Shown here: one piece after another, positions 18,376-27,207 of the stretch
Numbering within the stretch: position 1 is the first letter of the stretch
How the letters are laid out: the number at the start of each line of letters is the position of its first letter
DNA from: Hominilimicola fabiformis
GTDB lineage: Bacteria; Bacillota; Clostridia; UBA1381
Length of the DNA stretch: 64,000 bases
Assembly (NCBI RefSeq): GCF_020687385.1
Contig: NZ_JAJEQM010000002.1
Coordinates: 186,001 to 250,000 of the forward strand
Reading direction: 5' to 3'
The notes under the pieces: generated by a model
The model's input: only the letters and a program-made list of their open reading frames with translations
The model's database searches: none
What the model was told of the DNA's origin: nothing
Made by a program: the position numbers and the translations under genes

Positions 18376-19146
18376 ATGACGAACAAAGTGGAAATCTGCG
18401 GGGTGAATACGTCAAAACTCCCTGTTCTTTCAAGAGAGGAAAAAAATAAGTTATTTATAAAAATTAAGAACGGCGATTTACAGGCGCGTGAAACTTTTGT
18501 AAAGGGCAATTTAAGGCTTGTACTGAGCGTTATACAAAGATTTAATAATAGAGGTGAAAACGTAGACGATTTGTTTCAAGTAGGCTGTATAGGACTGATA
18601 AAGGCGATAGATAATTTCGATTTAAGTCAAAATGTGCAATTCTCAACATATGCCGTGCCGATGATTATCGGTGAAATAAGAAGATATTTGCGTGACAATA
18701 ATTCTATCCGCGTGAGCCGTTCTCTTAAAGATATAGCATATAAAGCAATGCACGTCAAGGAACGGCTTATAAGTAAAAATTCAAAAGAGCCGACCATATC
18801 GGAAATAGCAAAAGAGCTTGACTTACCGAAAGAGGACGTTGTGTTTGCACTTGACGCAATAGCCGATCCGGTATCGCTGTTTGAACCGATATATCACGAC
18901 GGAGGCGAGGCTATTTATGTGATGGATCAGGTTAAAGACACTAAAAATGTTGACGAAAACTGGCTTGAAAATATTGCGTTGAGCGAAGCAATGAAACATC
19001 TTGACGAAAGGGAAAAGCATATTTTGAATTTAAGATTTTTTCAAAGCCGTACGCAAATGGAGGTTGCGGAAGAAATCGGTATATCGCAGGCTCAAGTTTC
19101 CAGACTTGAAAAGAGTGCTTTAAAACAGCTTAGAAAATATGTATAA
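18376..19146 (+). CDS. sigG: RNA polymerase sporulation sigma factor SigG
   Basis: The late forespore sigma factor, 256 residues. ATG 18376 has AAGGAGG 8 bases upstream and the protein begins MTNKVEICGVNTSKLPVLS, nearly the same as Bacillus sigma G; in-frame upstream codons are in the sigE-sigG gap. Region 2 (GNLRLVLSVIQRFNNRGENVDDLFQVGCIGLIKA) and region 3 are present. Region 4 (TQMEVAEEIGISQAQVSRLEKSALKQLRK) is the DNA-binding end. The order spoIIGA-sigE-sigG is conserved in spore formers. A strong terminator follows. Confidence 0.97.
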   Translation: MTNKVEICGVNTSKLPVLSREEKNKLFIKIKNGDLQARETFVKGNLRLVLSVIQRFNNRGENVDDLFQVGCIGLIKAIDNFDLSQNVQFSTYAVPMIIGEIRRYLRDNNSIRVSRSLKDIAYKAMHVKERLISKNSKEPTISEIAKELDLPKEDVVFALDAIADPVSLFEPIYHDGGEAIYVMDQVKDTKNVDENWLENIALSEAMKHLDEREKHILNLRFFQSRTQMEVAEEIGISQAQVSRLEKSALKQLRKYV

Positions 19147-19156
19147 TGCAGAATAC

Positions 19157-19185
19157 AAAAATCGGGGCAAAAAGCCTCGATTTTT
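19157..19185 (+). terminator. Intrinsic terminator of the spoIIG-sigG cluster
   Basis: Stem AAAAATCGGGGC / GCCTCGATTTTT with five A in the loop (one mismatch) ends in a T-run. Confidence 0.88.
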
Positions 19186-19227
19186 GTGATTAAATCTGAA
19201 AATTAATAAAAAAATTGCCGTCTGCTA

Positions 19228-19256
19228 TTGCATTTTTGACATATTTCGTGTATAAT
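19228..19256 (+). promoter_or_regulatory. Sigma-A promoter of the PucR-type regulator
   Basis: TTGCAT (19228-19233), 17 bases, TATAAT (19251-19256). A TTGACA at 19236 is only 9 bases from the -10 and cannot be the -35. Confidence 0.7.
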
Positions 19257-19315
19257 GATAGAAGAATATAATAGCATAATTTGTATTTATAAATAAACAA
19301 ATTGGAGGAATGAAA

Positions 19316-20401
19316 ATGATAAGCAAGGCATTTCAAAATATTGTAACGCAAATGGCTGATGTTTTTCCAAAGAAATTCGGTATTGTGGATTCGCATGGCT
19401 TGGTTTTGGCAAATAACGGCGGTGAACCGACAGGCGATATTATAGAAAATCTTGTATATGCGGCTACAAATAATGATAAATTACTTTTTAAGGACGGATA
19501 TACAGTTCGTTCAATGTCAAATAAACCGTATGCCGAATATGTTGTATATGTTGAAGGCACTGATGAAGTATCAAAGTATTGTTGTAATTCCATTGTTGTT
19601 GCAGCAAATAATGTACGTCATTATTATGATGAAAAATATGACAAGAACAATTTTATGCAAAATATCATTTTCGATAATCTTCTTTCTTTTGATTTACACC
19701 AAAAAGCAAGAGAACTTCATGTTGATATAGATATTCCGAGAGCAGTTTTCTATATAAAGGTGCTTGACGAGGGTGAAGTAGGTATTTACGATGTGCTTAG
19801 AAATATGTTCCCGGATAAAGAGAGAGATTTTGTTATCAATATAGATACAAAAAATCTTGTGCTTATAAAGGAACTTAAGGAAGTTGAAAATTCTCAAAAA
19901 CTTGAAGAAACGGCACAAGCTATTGTTGATACGGTAAATGCGGAAACAATGCTTACAGTATGCGTTGGTTTAAGTACGGTTGCTTATAATATCGACCAGA
20001 TTAATAATGCATACAAAGAGGCACAGATTGCACTTGAAGTAGGTAAAGTGTTTGATGAAGAAAAGTATATTCTGAATTATGATAATTTGGGTATCGGCAG
20101 ACTTATTTATCAGTTGCCTATAAAACTTTGTGAATTGTTCTTGCAAGAGGTGTTTAAGAAGGGGGATATATCAACTCTTGATGACGAAACAATTTTGACA
20201 ATAAATAAGTTCTTTGAAAATGACCTTAATGTCAGCGAAACATCAAGACAGCTTTTCGTACACAGAAATACTCTTGTATACAGACTTGAAAAGATTTATA
20301 AACTGACAGGTCTTGATTTGAGAAAGTTTGACCAGGCTATCGTATTTAAAGTGGCAATGATGGTGCATAAGTATCTTGAATCAAATTCAATGAAAATCTG
20401 A
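19316..20401 (+). CDS. PucR/CdaR-type transcriptional regulator
   Basis: A 361-residue regulator. The C-terminal 60 residues are a PucR-type helix-turn-helix (FFENDLNVSETSRQLFVHRNTLVYRLEKIYKLTGLDLRKFDQA). Ahead of it (about 130-280) is a CdaR-like GGDEF-related domain, and residues 1-115 are an unassigned sensory domain. CdaR regulators respond to sugar acids and PucR to purines, but nothing nearby identifies the signal. ATG 19316 is chosen over ATG 19310 because GGAGGA ends at 19309. It has its own promoter and terminator, so the target genes cannot be inferred from position. Confidence 0.82.
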   Translation: MISKAFQNIVTQMADVFPKKFGIVDSHGLVLANNGGEPTGDIIENLVYAATNNDKLLFKDGYTVRSMSNKPYAEYVVYVEGTDEVSKYCCNSIVVAANNVRHYYDEKYDKNNFMQNIIFDNLLSFDLHQKARELHVDIDIPRAVFYIKVLDEGEVGIYDVLRNMFPDKERDFVINIDTKNLVLIKELKEVENSQKLEETAQAIVDTVNAETMLTVCVGLSTVAYNIDQINNAYKEAQIALEVGKVFDEEKYILNYDNLGIGRLIYQLPIKLCELFLQEVFKKGDISTLDDETILTINKFFENDLNVSETSRQLFVHRNTLVYRLEKIYKLTGLDLRKFDQAIVFKVAMMVHKYLESNSMKI

Positions 20402-20413
20402 TAATGATTTTTT

Positions 20414-20450
20414 GGGGGTGTGTAAACCACACCCCTATATTTTTGTTTTT
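20414..20450 (+). terminator. Intrinsic terminator between the regulator and the ctpA-like gene
   Basis: GGGGTGTG, loop TAAAC, CACACCCC, then a T-rich run. It lies only about 15 bases before the next start codon, so that gene depends on read-through or an unseen promoter. Confidence 0.85.
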
Positions 20451-20466
20451 TAAGGAGCAATGAAAT

Positions 20467-21681
20467 ATGTCTGATAAGAAAAAAATAGTTTTGACGGCAT
20501 TGATAACAGCTGTTGTTACTGCTTTTATCAGCGTCAATTTAACATCGTTTGTAAAGGACAGAATTGCGATATATCTTCCGAGCAAGGACGAGAATAAGGC
20601 CTTTTCAAATAAAATGACGGCAGTTGAAAATATGCTTAGCAGTAACTATTTGTATGATTTTGACAAAACAAAACTTCGAGATGATGCGATTAAAGCATAT
20701 GTTGACGGACTTGACGAGCCGTATACGCATTACTACACTCAAAGCGAGTTTTCTTCATATATAGACAATATCCAAGACGGCTATGTCGGGATAGGAGTAA
20801 TAGTCGGAGTGAATGACGATAATCAAATAGAAGTTGTCGCACCGTTTGAGGACAGTCCGGCATATAACGCGGGAATACAGCCAAGCGATATTATAAAGGC
20901 GATAGACGGTGTGGAATACAGCGGAGATAAGCTTTCAGAAGCGGTTGACAATATCAAAAACGGAGAGATAGGAACGACTGTTGATATTAAAATTCTTCGC
21001 GGTGAAGAAGAACTTGATATAACGGTTACAAGAGATGATATTGCAACCGATTCCGTAGACGGTGAAATGCTTAACGACAATATCGGTTATATCCGTGTGA
21101 CAGGTTTCAATACAACATCGGATAACGGTGAAAAGAGTACATTCAGCGAATTTAAAGATAAGATTACTGAACTTCAGTCAAGCGGTATGAGCAAAATGAT
21201 TATTGACTTGCGTGATAATCCGGGCGGTGTGCTTGACGAGGCTTGCAATATGGCAGATATGATTTTACCGGAGGGTATTATAACATACACCGAAACAAAA
21301 TCCGGCAAGAGAACGGATTATAATTCGGATGCGGAAAGTCTTGATATTCCGATAGTGATACTTATAAACGAAAACAGCGCAAGTGCGTCTGAAGTGTTTA
21401 CGGGTGCGTTAAAGGACTACGGCAAGGCAACAGTTGTAGGTAAAAAGAGTTACGGTAAGGGAATAGTGCAAAGCGTACTTCCGTTCTATGACGGCTCGGG
21501 AATGTCGCTTACCGTTGCAAAATATTATACACCTAATGGCACTTGCATACACGGAATAGGCATTGAGCCTGATGTTGAGGTTGATATGCCTGACGAATAT
21601 AAAGATATGTATGCGTCAATGGTTGAGCATGATAAAGATACTCAACTTCAAAAAGCGATTGAGATTATAAAGGAAAAATAG
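20467..21681 (+). CDS. C-terminal processing peptidase, S41 family (CtpA/CtpB type)
   Basis: A 404-residue Ser/Lys protease outside the membrane. A signal anchor (8-27) is followed by a PDZ domain (about 105-190) that binds substrate C-termini, then the tail-specific protease domain. By comparison with CtpB the catalytic residues are S306 (NSASASEVF), K331 and Q335 (YGKGIVQ). In spore formers CtpB-type enzymes signal sigma-K activation; others act in envelope quality control. Which applies here cannot be told from sequence. AAGGAG precedes the ATG. The terminator just upstream separates it from the regulator gene. Confidence 0.92.
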   Translation: MSDKKKIVLTALITAVVTAFISVNLTSFVKDRIAIYLPSKDENKAFSNKMTAVENMLSSNYLYDFDKTKLRDDAIKAYVDGLDEPYTHYYTQSEFSSYIDNIQDGYVGIGVIVGVNDDNQIEVVAPFEDSPAYNAGIQPSDIIKAIDGVEYSGDKLSEAVDNIKNGEIGTTVDIKILRGEEELDITVTRDDIATDSVDGEMLNDNIGYIRVTGFNTTSDNGEKSTFSEFKDKITELQSSGMSKMIIDLRDNPGGVLDEACNMADMILPEGIITYTETKSGKRTDYNSDAESLDIPIVILINENSASASEVFTGALKDYGKATVVGKKSYGKGIVQSVLPFYDGSGMSLTVAKYYTPNGTCIHGIGIEPDVEVDMPDEYKDMYASMVEHDKDTQLQKAIEIIKEK

Positions 21682-21695
21682 TTATATTTTCACGC

Positions 21696-21724
21696 TTGAA
21701 TAAATATATAGCATATGTTACAAT
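21696..21724 (+). promoter_or_regulatory. Sigma-A promoter of the LTA-synthase-like gene
   Basis: TTGAAT (21696-21701), 17 bases, TACAAT (21719-21724). Confidence 0.72.
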
Positions 21725-21756
21725 AGAAAAAAATAATTTGTGATGGAGAATTAATA

Positions 21757-23736
21757 ATGATTTCATTTGGTAAATGGCCGCGTGTTTTATTTGCGAGCGT
21801 GCTGGCAATGGCTTTATGGACGTTTATAAGCGTAAATACAAACATTTTCAGCGTAGACGGAAAGTTTGACGGATTTATGTATTTCACGTCATATATATTG
21901 GTGATAGGAGTATGGGCACTTGTCGCTGTTAAAATAAATGTATCGGATAAGTTTTATAAAGCAATTTCGATATTCATATTTGCTCTGACACCGTTTTTCT
22001 GTATGCAGGTGGCAATGATATTGTCGGGGGCGGCAGAGTATTCGTTTGGAATATACTTTATAAATATTATGTTCTATGTCGCGATTATGGCGATAATTCT
22101 TGCGATTACAAGAAGTATGAAATGGACGGCAATAGTAACAAATCTTGTTGCGTACTTATTCAACTTGTCAAGCTTCGTTGTAAATATTTTAAGAGGCACA
22201 CCGCTAATTCCAAGCGATTTCCTTGCAATCGGTACGGCGGCACAGGTAGCGGAAAATTACACATTTCAGCTGAGATACCCGATTGTTGTTGCAACGGTTA
22301 TAGTGGTGTTGGTTATAACGTTAATCGCTAAATTTTCGTTTAAACCGCAGTTTAAGCACAAAAATCTTATATTTTCTTTAAGCGGCGGTGCAGTTGCACT
22401 TGCATTTATAATAACAATGTCATGTATAGATTTTACTAATTCATCAATGGATGTGTACGACCAGTATCACGCCAATAATACGCATGGCTCGTTATACAGT
22501 TTCTATATTAACGTAAGAAAAATGATGCTTAGCAAGCCTAAAGGATATAAGGAAGAGGACGTACAGGCACTTTTGAGTAATGCCGACAGTGAGGAACAAA
22601 CGACTGTTGACAAAGAAGAAATGCCGAATATCATTGCGATAATGAATGAGAGCTTTTCCGATTTGAACGTTGTCGGTGACCTTCAGACGAGTGAAGATTA
22701 TATGCCGTTTATACGCAGTATGACTAAGAATACGATAAAAGGTCAACTGTTGGTGTCACCGTTCGGCGGATATACTTGTAATACCGAATTTGAATTTTTG
22801 ACGGGACTTTCAATGGGCGTGTTGCCGAGAGGTTCGGTCCCATATCTTCAATATGTGTCAAAACAATATCCGTTCTCACTTCCGTCACATCTTGATGAAC
22901 TCGGATATAAGAGCGTAGCCGTTCATCCGTATTTGGGAAGATGTTGGAACAGACAAAAGATTTATGAGCTTATGGGCTTTGATGAATTCATAAGTTTTGA
23001 TAATATCAAAAAATATATGGACGAAGATGATATTGAGTATGTTCGTTATTATGTGAGCGACAGAACTTCATTTAAACTTGTAACAGACCAGCTTGAAAAT
23101 AAAAAGCCGGGCGAAAAGATGTTCTTATTCAATGTTACAATGCAAAATCACGGCGGATACACATATGACGGCGGAGAATTTCCGACTGTAACAATTTCAA
23201 ATTTGCAAGGTCATTACAAAGAGGCAGAACAGTATTTGTCACTTATAAAAGAAAGTGACAAAGCGTTTGAAGAATTAGTCAGATATTTAAAAAATTATGA
23301 CGAACCGACAATCGTTGTAATGTTCGGTGACCATCAGCCTGCTGTTGAACAGGAATTTTATGAAGAACTTTACGGAAAAAGCTTGTCAAAATTATCAACT
23401 GAGGAATTGCAACAAAGATATAAAATTCCGTTCGTTATATGGGCGAATTACGATATAGAAAGTCAGGATGATTTAAAGACAAGTCCTAACTATTTGTCAG
23501 ACTTGTTGCTTGATACGGCGAATGTTCCGAAGAATGAAATTGAAAACTTTACATCGGAGGTAAGAAATGATGTACCGCAAATAAATGCAATGGGACATTA
23601 CGACAGTGATGGCAACTGGGTAAGCAGAGATGAAGATACTTCAAATGCTCTTGATAAGTATGAAGCGGTAGAGTATTATATGCTTACAAGAAAAGAGAAC
23701 AAAGACGCAAAAGAGAATAAAGACGATAAGAAATAA
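21757..23736 (+). CDS. LTA synthase family protein (membrane phosphoglycerol transferase/sulfatase fold)
   Basis: A 659-residue enzyme. Five or six membrane segments fill residues 8-220. The extracellular sulfatase-fold domain starts near 285 and has the manganese ligand E298 in IMNESF, the nucleophile T340 in GGYTCNTEFE, and the metal-binding MFGDHQPAV near 528. LtaS-type enzymes polymerise glycerol-phosphate from phosphatidylglycerol; other members transfer phosphoethanolamine or phosphoglycerol to different acceptors, so the product is open. The C-terminal tail is Lys/Asp/Asn-rich. Promoter, ATG with GGAG, and terminator indicate a single-gene unit. Confidence 0.9.
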   Translation: MISFGKWPRVLFASVLAMALWTFISVNTNIFSVDGKFDGFMYFTSYILVIGVWALVAVKINVSDKFYKAISIFIFALTPFFCMQVAMILSGAAEYSFGIYFINIMFYVAIMAIILAITRSMKWTAIVTNLVAYLFNLSSFVVNILRGTPLIPSDFLAIGTAAQVAENYTFQLRYPIVVATVIVVLVITLIAKFSFKPQFKHKNLIFSLSGGAVALAFIITMSCIDFTNSSMDVYDQYHANNTHGSLYSFYINVRKMMLSKPKGYKEEDVQALLSNADSEEQTTVDKEEMPNIIAIMNESFSDLNVVGDLQTSEDYMPFIRSMTKNTIKGQLLVSPFGGYTCNTEFEFLTGLSMGVLPRGSVPYLQYVSKQYPFSLPSHLDELGYKSVAVHPYLGRCWNRQKIYELMGFDEFISFDNIKKYMDEDDIEYVRYYVSDRTSFKLVTDQLENKKPGEKMFLFNVTMQNHGGYTYDGGEFPTVTISNLQGHYKEAEQYLSLIKESDKAFEELVRYLKNYDEPTIVVMFGDHQPAVEQEFYEELYGKSLSKLSTEELQQRYKIPFVIWANYDIESQDDLKTSPNYLSDLLLDTANVPKNEIENFTSEVRNDVPQINAMGHYDSDGNWVSRDEDTSNALDKYEAVEYYMLTRKENKDAKENKDDKK

Positions 23737-23769
23737 AATTAAGCAAGGCAAAGCCTTGCTTAATTTTTT
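23737..23769. terminator. Bidirectional terminator between the LTA-synthase-like and deacetylase genes
   Basis: Perfect stem AATTAAGCAAGGC / GCCTTGCTTAATT with an AAA loop, between convergent genes. Confidence 0.92.
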
Positions 23770-24637
23770 AGTCTATACCCATTTTTGCAAAAAAGTCAGC
23801 GGTGGAAATACCGCTTGGACGGTTATATCTTTTTAGCATAAACAATGAATCGGCATCGGTTATATGATTAATTCCTTCGTTACAAGTTAAACTCATCTTA
23901 AATCCCATTGATTTTAACATATCAGTGGTTTCTTCACTGTAAGCACCGAAAGGGTATGTATATATAATCGGTGCAAAGCCTGTTTTTGTCATAAATCTGT
24001 CTTGGGCTTTTTGTGTGTCGGCAACAAATATATTCTTGTATGTATCTTCGCTTTCGCCGCTGTTACGCTTTGAACCGTTTCTGCCGTGATTATTTGAATG
24101 AAAATCGTAGGAGTGATTGCCGACTTCAACACGCTTGTCAATAAACATATCATAAACCTCGCTCCAACGTACATAACCGTATGTCATATTTGCGATATTA
24201 CTTTTGGAATATTCATCGGTATAACTTCCCACAACAGAAATAACCGCTTTTGCGTCATACTCTGAAAGTATAGGCATAACGTAACCGTAGTTGTTATAAA
24301 AACCGTCGTCAAATGTGAGCATAACGGGTTTGTCGGGAAGTTTGGACGTGCCGTTAGTATAGTCGATTAATTCTTGTGCGGAAACAAAGGTGTAGCCTTT
24401 GTTTTTCAAAAAATTAATATCGTTTTTCAATGTGTCGGGAGTGACAATGTATTTCCCTGATAAATTGGTGTCTTTCAATACGCTGTGGTACATAATAATA
24501 GGCATATCAACACCGTTGGAAATATTCACCGAAAGAACGGGAACACTTGAAACGGAATTGAAAACAATTCCGAGAATACCGCAGTAAAGCAGAGAAACGA
24601 ATATTACAACCGAGAAAATTTTTAGTTTTTTAATCAT
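23768..24637 (-). CDS. Polysaccharide deacetylase family protein (NodB domain)
   Basis: A 289-residue carbohydrate esterase family 4 protein, membrane-anchored or secreted (hydrophobic residues 7-28). The NodB domain has the catalytic Asp pair in MLTFDDGFYNN and the metal-binding His pair in GNHSYDFH. The third motif YTYPFGAYSEET is also present. Such enzymes deacetylate N-acetylglucosamine in peptidoglycan, poly-GlcNAc or chitin. ATG 24637 is chosen because AAGGGGTG lies 6 bases upstream and a membrane anchor follows. The frame continues upstream into fba, which is not credible as coding. That ribosome site is part of the fba terminator stem, which is unusual. Confidence 0.9.
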   Translation of the reverse strand: MIKKLKIFSVVIFVSLLYCGILGIVFNSVSSVPVLSVNISNGVDMPIIMYHSVLKDTNLSGKYIVTPDTLKNDINFLKNKGYTFVSAQELIDYTNGTSKLPDKPVMLTFDDGFYNNYGYVMPILSEYDAKAVISVVGSYTDEYSKSNIANMTYGYVRWSEVYDMFIDKRVEVGNHSYDFHSNNHGRNGSKRNSGESEDTYKNIFVADTQKAQDRFMTKTGFAPIIYTYPFGAYSEETTDMLKSMGFKMSLTCNEGINHITDADSLFMLKRYNRPSGISTADFFAKMGID

Positions 24638-24643
24638 AAAAAT

Positions 24644-24676
24644 ACACCCCTTATCAAATAGTATGATAAGGGGTGT
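24644..24676 (-). terminator. fba terminator whose 3' arm holds the next gene's ribosome site
   Basis: On the minus strand, a 13-base stem ACACCCCTTATCA / TGATAAGGGGTGT is followed by ATTTTT and then the deacetylase ATG. The AAGGGGTG in the 3' arm is the only ribosome-site-like sequence for that gene, so a folded stem would hide it. Confidence 0.85.
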
Positions 24677-24692
24677 TTGTTCATTACTAAAA

Positions 24693-25556
24693 TTATGCTT
24701 TGTTGATTGAACCGAAAAGTTCCATCTTTTCTTTAACAATAACTTTAATAGCCTCAAAACCTGGAGCAAGAAGTTTTCTTGGGTCAAAACCTTTACCTTC
24801 AAGGTCTTTGCCTTCTTCAATATACTTTCTTGTAGCCTCTTGGAAGTATAGCTGACACTCTGTATTAACATTGATTTTTGCAACACCAAGTGAAATTGCC
24901 TTTTGAATCATATCTGCAGGAATACCTGTACCGCCGTGAAGAACAAGCGGAAGGTCGCCGATAAGTTCCTTTGTTTTTGCAAGAGCGTCAAAGTCAAGAC
25001 CTTTCCAGTTTGCAGGGTACTTACCGTGAATGTTACCGATACCTGCTGCAAGGAAGTCAACGCCAAGATCGGCGATTTTCTTACATTCGTTAGGGTCAGC
25101 AATTTCGCCTGCACCTATAACGCCGTCTTCTTCGCCGCCGATTGAACCGACTTCAGCCTCGATTGAAAGACCTTTTTCGTGGCAAACTTTTACAAGCTCA
25201 GATGTCTTTGCGATATTTTCTTCGATAGGGAAGTGTGAACCGTCAAACATTACTGATGAGAAACCTGCCTCGATACACTTGTAGCAGCCTTCGTATGTTC
25301 CGTGGTCAAGATGAAGAGCAACAGGAACAGTGATGTTAAGTTCTTCAATCATTGCCTTAACCATTGCCGCAACAGTCTTAAAACCTGTCATATACTTACC
25401 TGCACCCTCAGATACACCAAGAATTACAGGTGAGTTGTTTTCCTGAGCTGTTAGAAGTATAGCCTTTGTCCATTCAAGATTGTTGATGTTGAACTGACCT
25501 ACGGCATACTTGCCTTCAACTGCCTTTTTTAGCATTTCAGTTGCTGAAACTATCAT
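24693..25556 (-). CDS. fba: Fructose-bisphosphate aldolase, class II
   Basis: A 287-residue zinc aldolase that interconverts fructose 1,6-bisphosphate with dihydroxyacetone phosphate and glyceraldehyde 3-phosphate. Catalytic D84 and zinc ligand H85 are in LHLDHGTYEGC. Further zinc and phosphate-binding stretches are GIGNIHGKYP (His) and LVLHGGTGIPADMIQ (His). KINVNTECQLYF closes the active site. AAGGAGGA precedes the ATG. It lies 58 bases downstream of a gene for a Cys-rich protein and may be transcribed with it and ogg; no separate promoter was seen. Confidence 0.96.
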   Translation of the reverse strand: MIVSATEMLKKAVEGKYAVGQFNINNLEWTKAILLTAQENNSPVILGVSEGAGKYMTGFKTVAAMVKAMIEELNITVPVALHLDHGTYEGCYKCIEAGFSSVMFDGSHFPIEENIAKTSELVKVCHEKGLSIEAEVGSIGGEEDGVIGAGEIADPNECKKIADLGVDFLAAGIGNIHGKYPANWKGLDFDALAKTKELIGDLPLVLHGGTGIPADMIQKAISLGVAKINVNTECQLYFQEATRKYIEEGKDLEGKGFDPRKLLAPGFEAIKVIVKEKMELFGSINKA

Positions 25557-25614
25557 TTTAAAGTCCTCCTTAAAATAAATAAAATAAATATATAAATTTA
25601 ATTTATATTCAAAA

Positions 25615-26253
25615 TTATTTACCGATTATAATTGCTTTTGCATTTAATAATCGTGTTAAAGTTTCTTCTGTTGTCTCGATGGCTTTTGATTTTTTGCATT
25701 GCAGACACGTCAGAATAATGTTGCCGTTTATGATATTTAATTCAATATCTTCACTTCCGCATGCACAGGAAATATTATGTGATTCCTGCAAGGCGTGCAG
25801 ACGTTCGATAATTGAATAAATCAAGTTAAAAGAAATATCACTGTCATCATCGTCAAATTCATCGAGAATATCTGAAAACATATCAGTGTTTTCGTTAAGC
25901 ATATTTTCAACCAAATCTTTTTCACCGGCAAAAAATACATCTATTCCTGCAACGGGACATTTGTATGTTAACAGCGGTTTGTTCCAAAAGTTTTCTTTTG
26001 TTGTTGTGTACGAATGGTTGTCACCGCATATCGGACATTCGATGTCAAATTTGTATTTATCGTGTTTTTCGGCTATTGTAACACAGGTTTCGTGACAGCC
26101 GTGAGTAGGGCATATAAGCTGAACCTTGTCTTTACCCGAAAAATTAAATATTGAAAGTGATTTTGACGACATATTTGAACAGAAAGGACATATATATGCT
26201 ACTATTCTTTTTAAATCTACTAACACTCTGAAATTCAAATCCTTTCCGCCCAC
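25615..26253 (-). CDS. Cys-rich zinc-ribbon protein of unknown function
   Basis: I do not recognise this protein. As written it has 212 residues with several metal-binding-type pairs: CPFCSNM near 22-25, CPTHGCHETC near 48-57, CPICGDNH near 74-77, CACGSED near 163-165 and CLQCKKSK near 183-186. An acidic stretch DEFDDDDSD sits near 132-140. The layout suggests several zinc ribbons, as in nucleic-acid or protein-binding factors. The start is uncertain: GTG 26253 has no good ribosome site, and a GTG near 26223 or TTG just before it lies closer to AAAGGA. It sits between ogg and fba on the same strand. Confidence 0.65.
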   Translation of the reverse strand: MGGKDLNFRVLVDLKRIVAYICPFCSNMSSKSLSIFNFSGKDKVQLICPTHGCHETCVTIAEKHDKYKFDIECPICGDNHSYTTTKENFWNKPLLTYKCPVAGIDVFFAGEKDLVENMLNENTDMFSDILDEFDDDDSDISFNLIYSIIERLHALQESHNISCACGSEDIELNIINGNIILTCLQCKKSKAIETTEETLTRLLNAKAIIIGK

Positions 26254-26269
26254 GATATACTTGTCTTAA

Positions 26270-26300
26270 AATCACTTTTAATGTGGGCTGAAAAGTGATT
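26270..26300 (-). other. Hairpin at the end of ogg
   Basis: Arms AATCACTTTT and AAAAGTGATT with an 11-base loop overlap the ogg stop codon. On the minus strand only a short T-run follows, so it is a weak terminator or an mRNA-stabilising stem. Confidence 0.45.
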
Positions 26301-27171
26301 ATTCAGTGCCAATTTTGTTTTCTCTTGCATAGAAGAATAGATATTGCTGAGCAAAACCGCCTATATCGCCGAAATGCTTTTCGGCAAATGCGGATATTGC
26401 AGGTATGCTTTGTTCACCGTCAAAATAACAGTATTCCATTATGCGTTTAATCCAAACGTCAACGGGGAATGAGTCGACTCTGCCAAGACCGAATAAAAGT
26501 ATACAGTCGCTGACCTTGTTGCCGACACCGTTAATAGTCATTAATGCTTTTTTGGCGTCCGGAGTTGACAGTGATTTTATATATTCTTCCGTAAGAGTGC
26601 CGCTCTTGAATTTGTCTGCGGCGTCCATTATATATTTGTCACGAAAACCGGAACGGATAACCGATAAATCTTCTTTTGAAAGAGAATAAATCGTATCGGT
26701 ATCGGGGAACGTGTAATACGTTTTGCCCATATAACTTATTTGTTTTCCGAAGTTTTCGCAAAGTCTTTCTATAATGCCTTTGATTCGCGGAATATTGTTG
26801 CTTGCCGAAATGATGAAAGAAATAACAGCCTCCCATAAATCCTGGTTAAGTATACGAATACCGTCACCGTATGAAACAGCTTCTTTCATAATCGGGTCAT
26901 TGGATAATCTGCTCTTGATTTCGCTGTAGTCGCGGTTTAAATCAAAGTAATCATACCAAATATTCTTAAAATCGTCTTCAGTTGTATCGTAAAATATAAC
27001 TTCATCATCATTTTGCGATATTAAAAGAGCCTTGTTCTTTGCAATGCCGAAATATGAATTCTCGCTTACTGCATTAAAACGAAAGCATTGACCGCAATCA
27101 AATATATGGTGTAAGTTAAAATCTTTTAAACCTGTGACAATAAGATTATTGTCTTTTTTATTAATATCCAT
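26299..27171 (-). CDS. 8-oxoguanine DNA glycosylase/AP lyase (Ogg type)
   Basis: A 290-residue repair enzyme that excises oxidised guanine and nicks the strand. An N-terminal AlkA_N/Ogg-like domain (1-105) contains FDCGQCFRF. The helix-hairpin-helix is MTINGVGNKVSDCILLFGLG, with the Schiff-base lysine K219 and catalytic D238 in FPVDVWIKR. These residues fit Ogg1 rather than AlkA, which lacks the lysine. Its promoter ends 7 bases before the ATG, so the message is probably leaderless. Other genes for the zinc-ribbon protein and fba follow on the same strand. Confidence 0.9.
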   Translation of the reverse strand: MDINKKDNNLIVTGLKDFNLHHIFDCGQCFRFNAVSENSYFGIAKNKALLISQNDDEVIFYDTTEDDFKNIWYDYFDLNRDYSEIKSRLSNDPIMKEAVSYGDGIRILNQDLWEAVISFIISASNNIPRIKGIIERLCENFGKQISYMGKTYYTFPDTDTIYSLSKEDLSVIRSGFRDKYIMDAADKFKSGTLTEEYIKSLSTPDAKKALMTINGVGNKVSDCILLFGLGRVDSFPVDVWIKRIMEYCYFDGEQSIPAISAFAEKHFGDIGGFAQQYLFFYARENKIGTE

Positions 27172-27178
27172 ATTAGAT

Positions 27179-27207
27179 ATTATATCACGTTGTTATAAAT
27201 TTATCAA
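27179..27207 (-). promoter_or_regulatory. Sigma-A promoter of ogg, adjacent to the start codon
   Basis: On the minus strand, TTGATA (27207-27202), 17 bases, TATAAT (27184-27179). Only 7 bases (27178-27172) separate the -10 from the ogg ATG, so transcription should start at or next to the A of the ATG. Confidence 0.75.

Noticed and set aside
23768-24889. Longer N-terminus for the polysaccharide deacetylase, beginning at 24889
   Set aside because: The extra 84 residues come from antisense-free overlap with fba in another frame and lie before the fba terminator; the membrane anchor starts at 24637.
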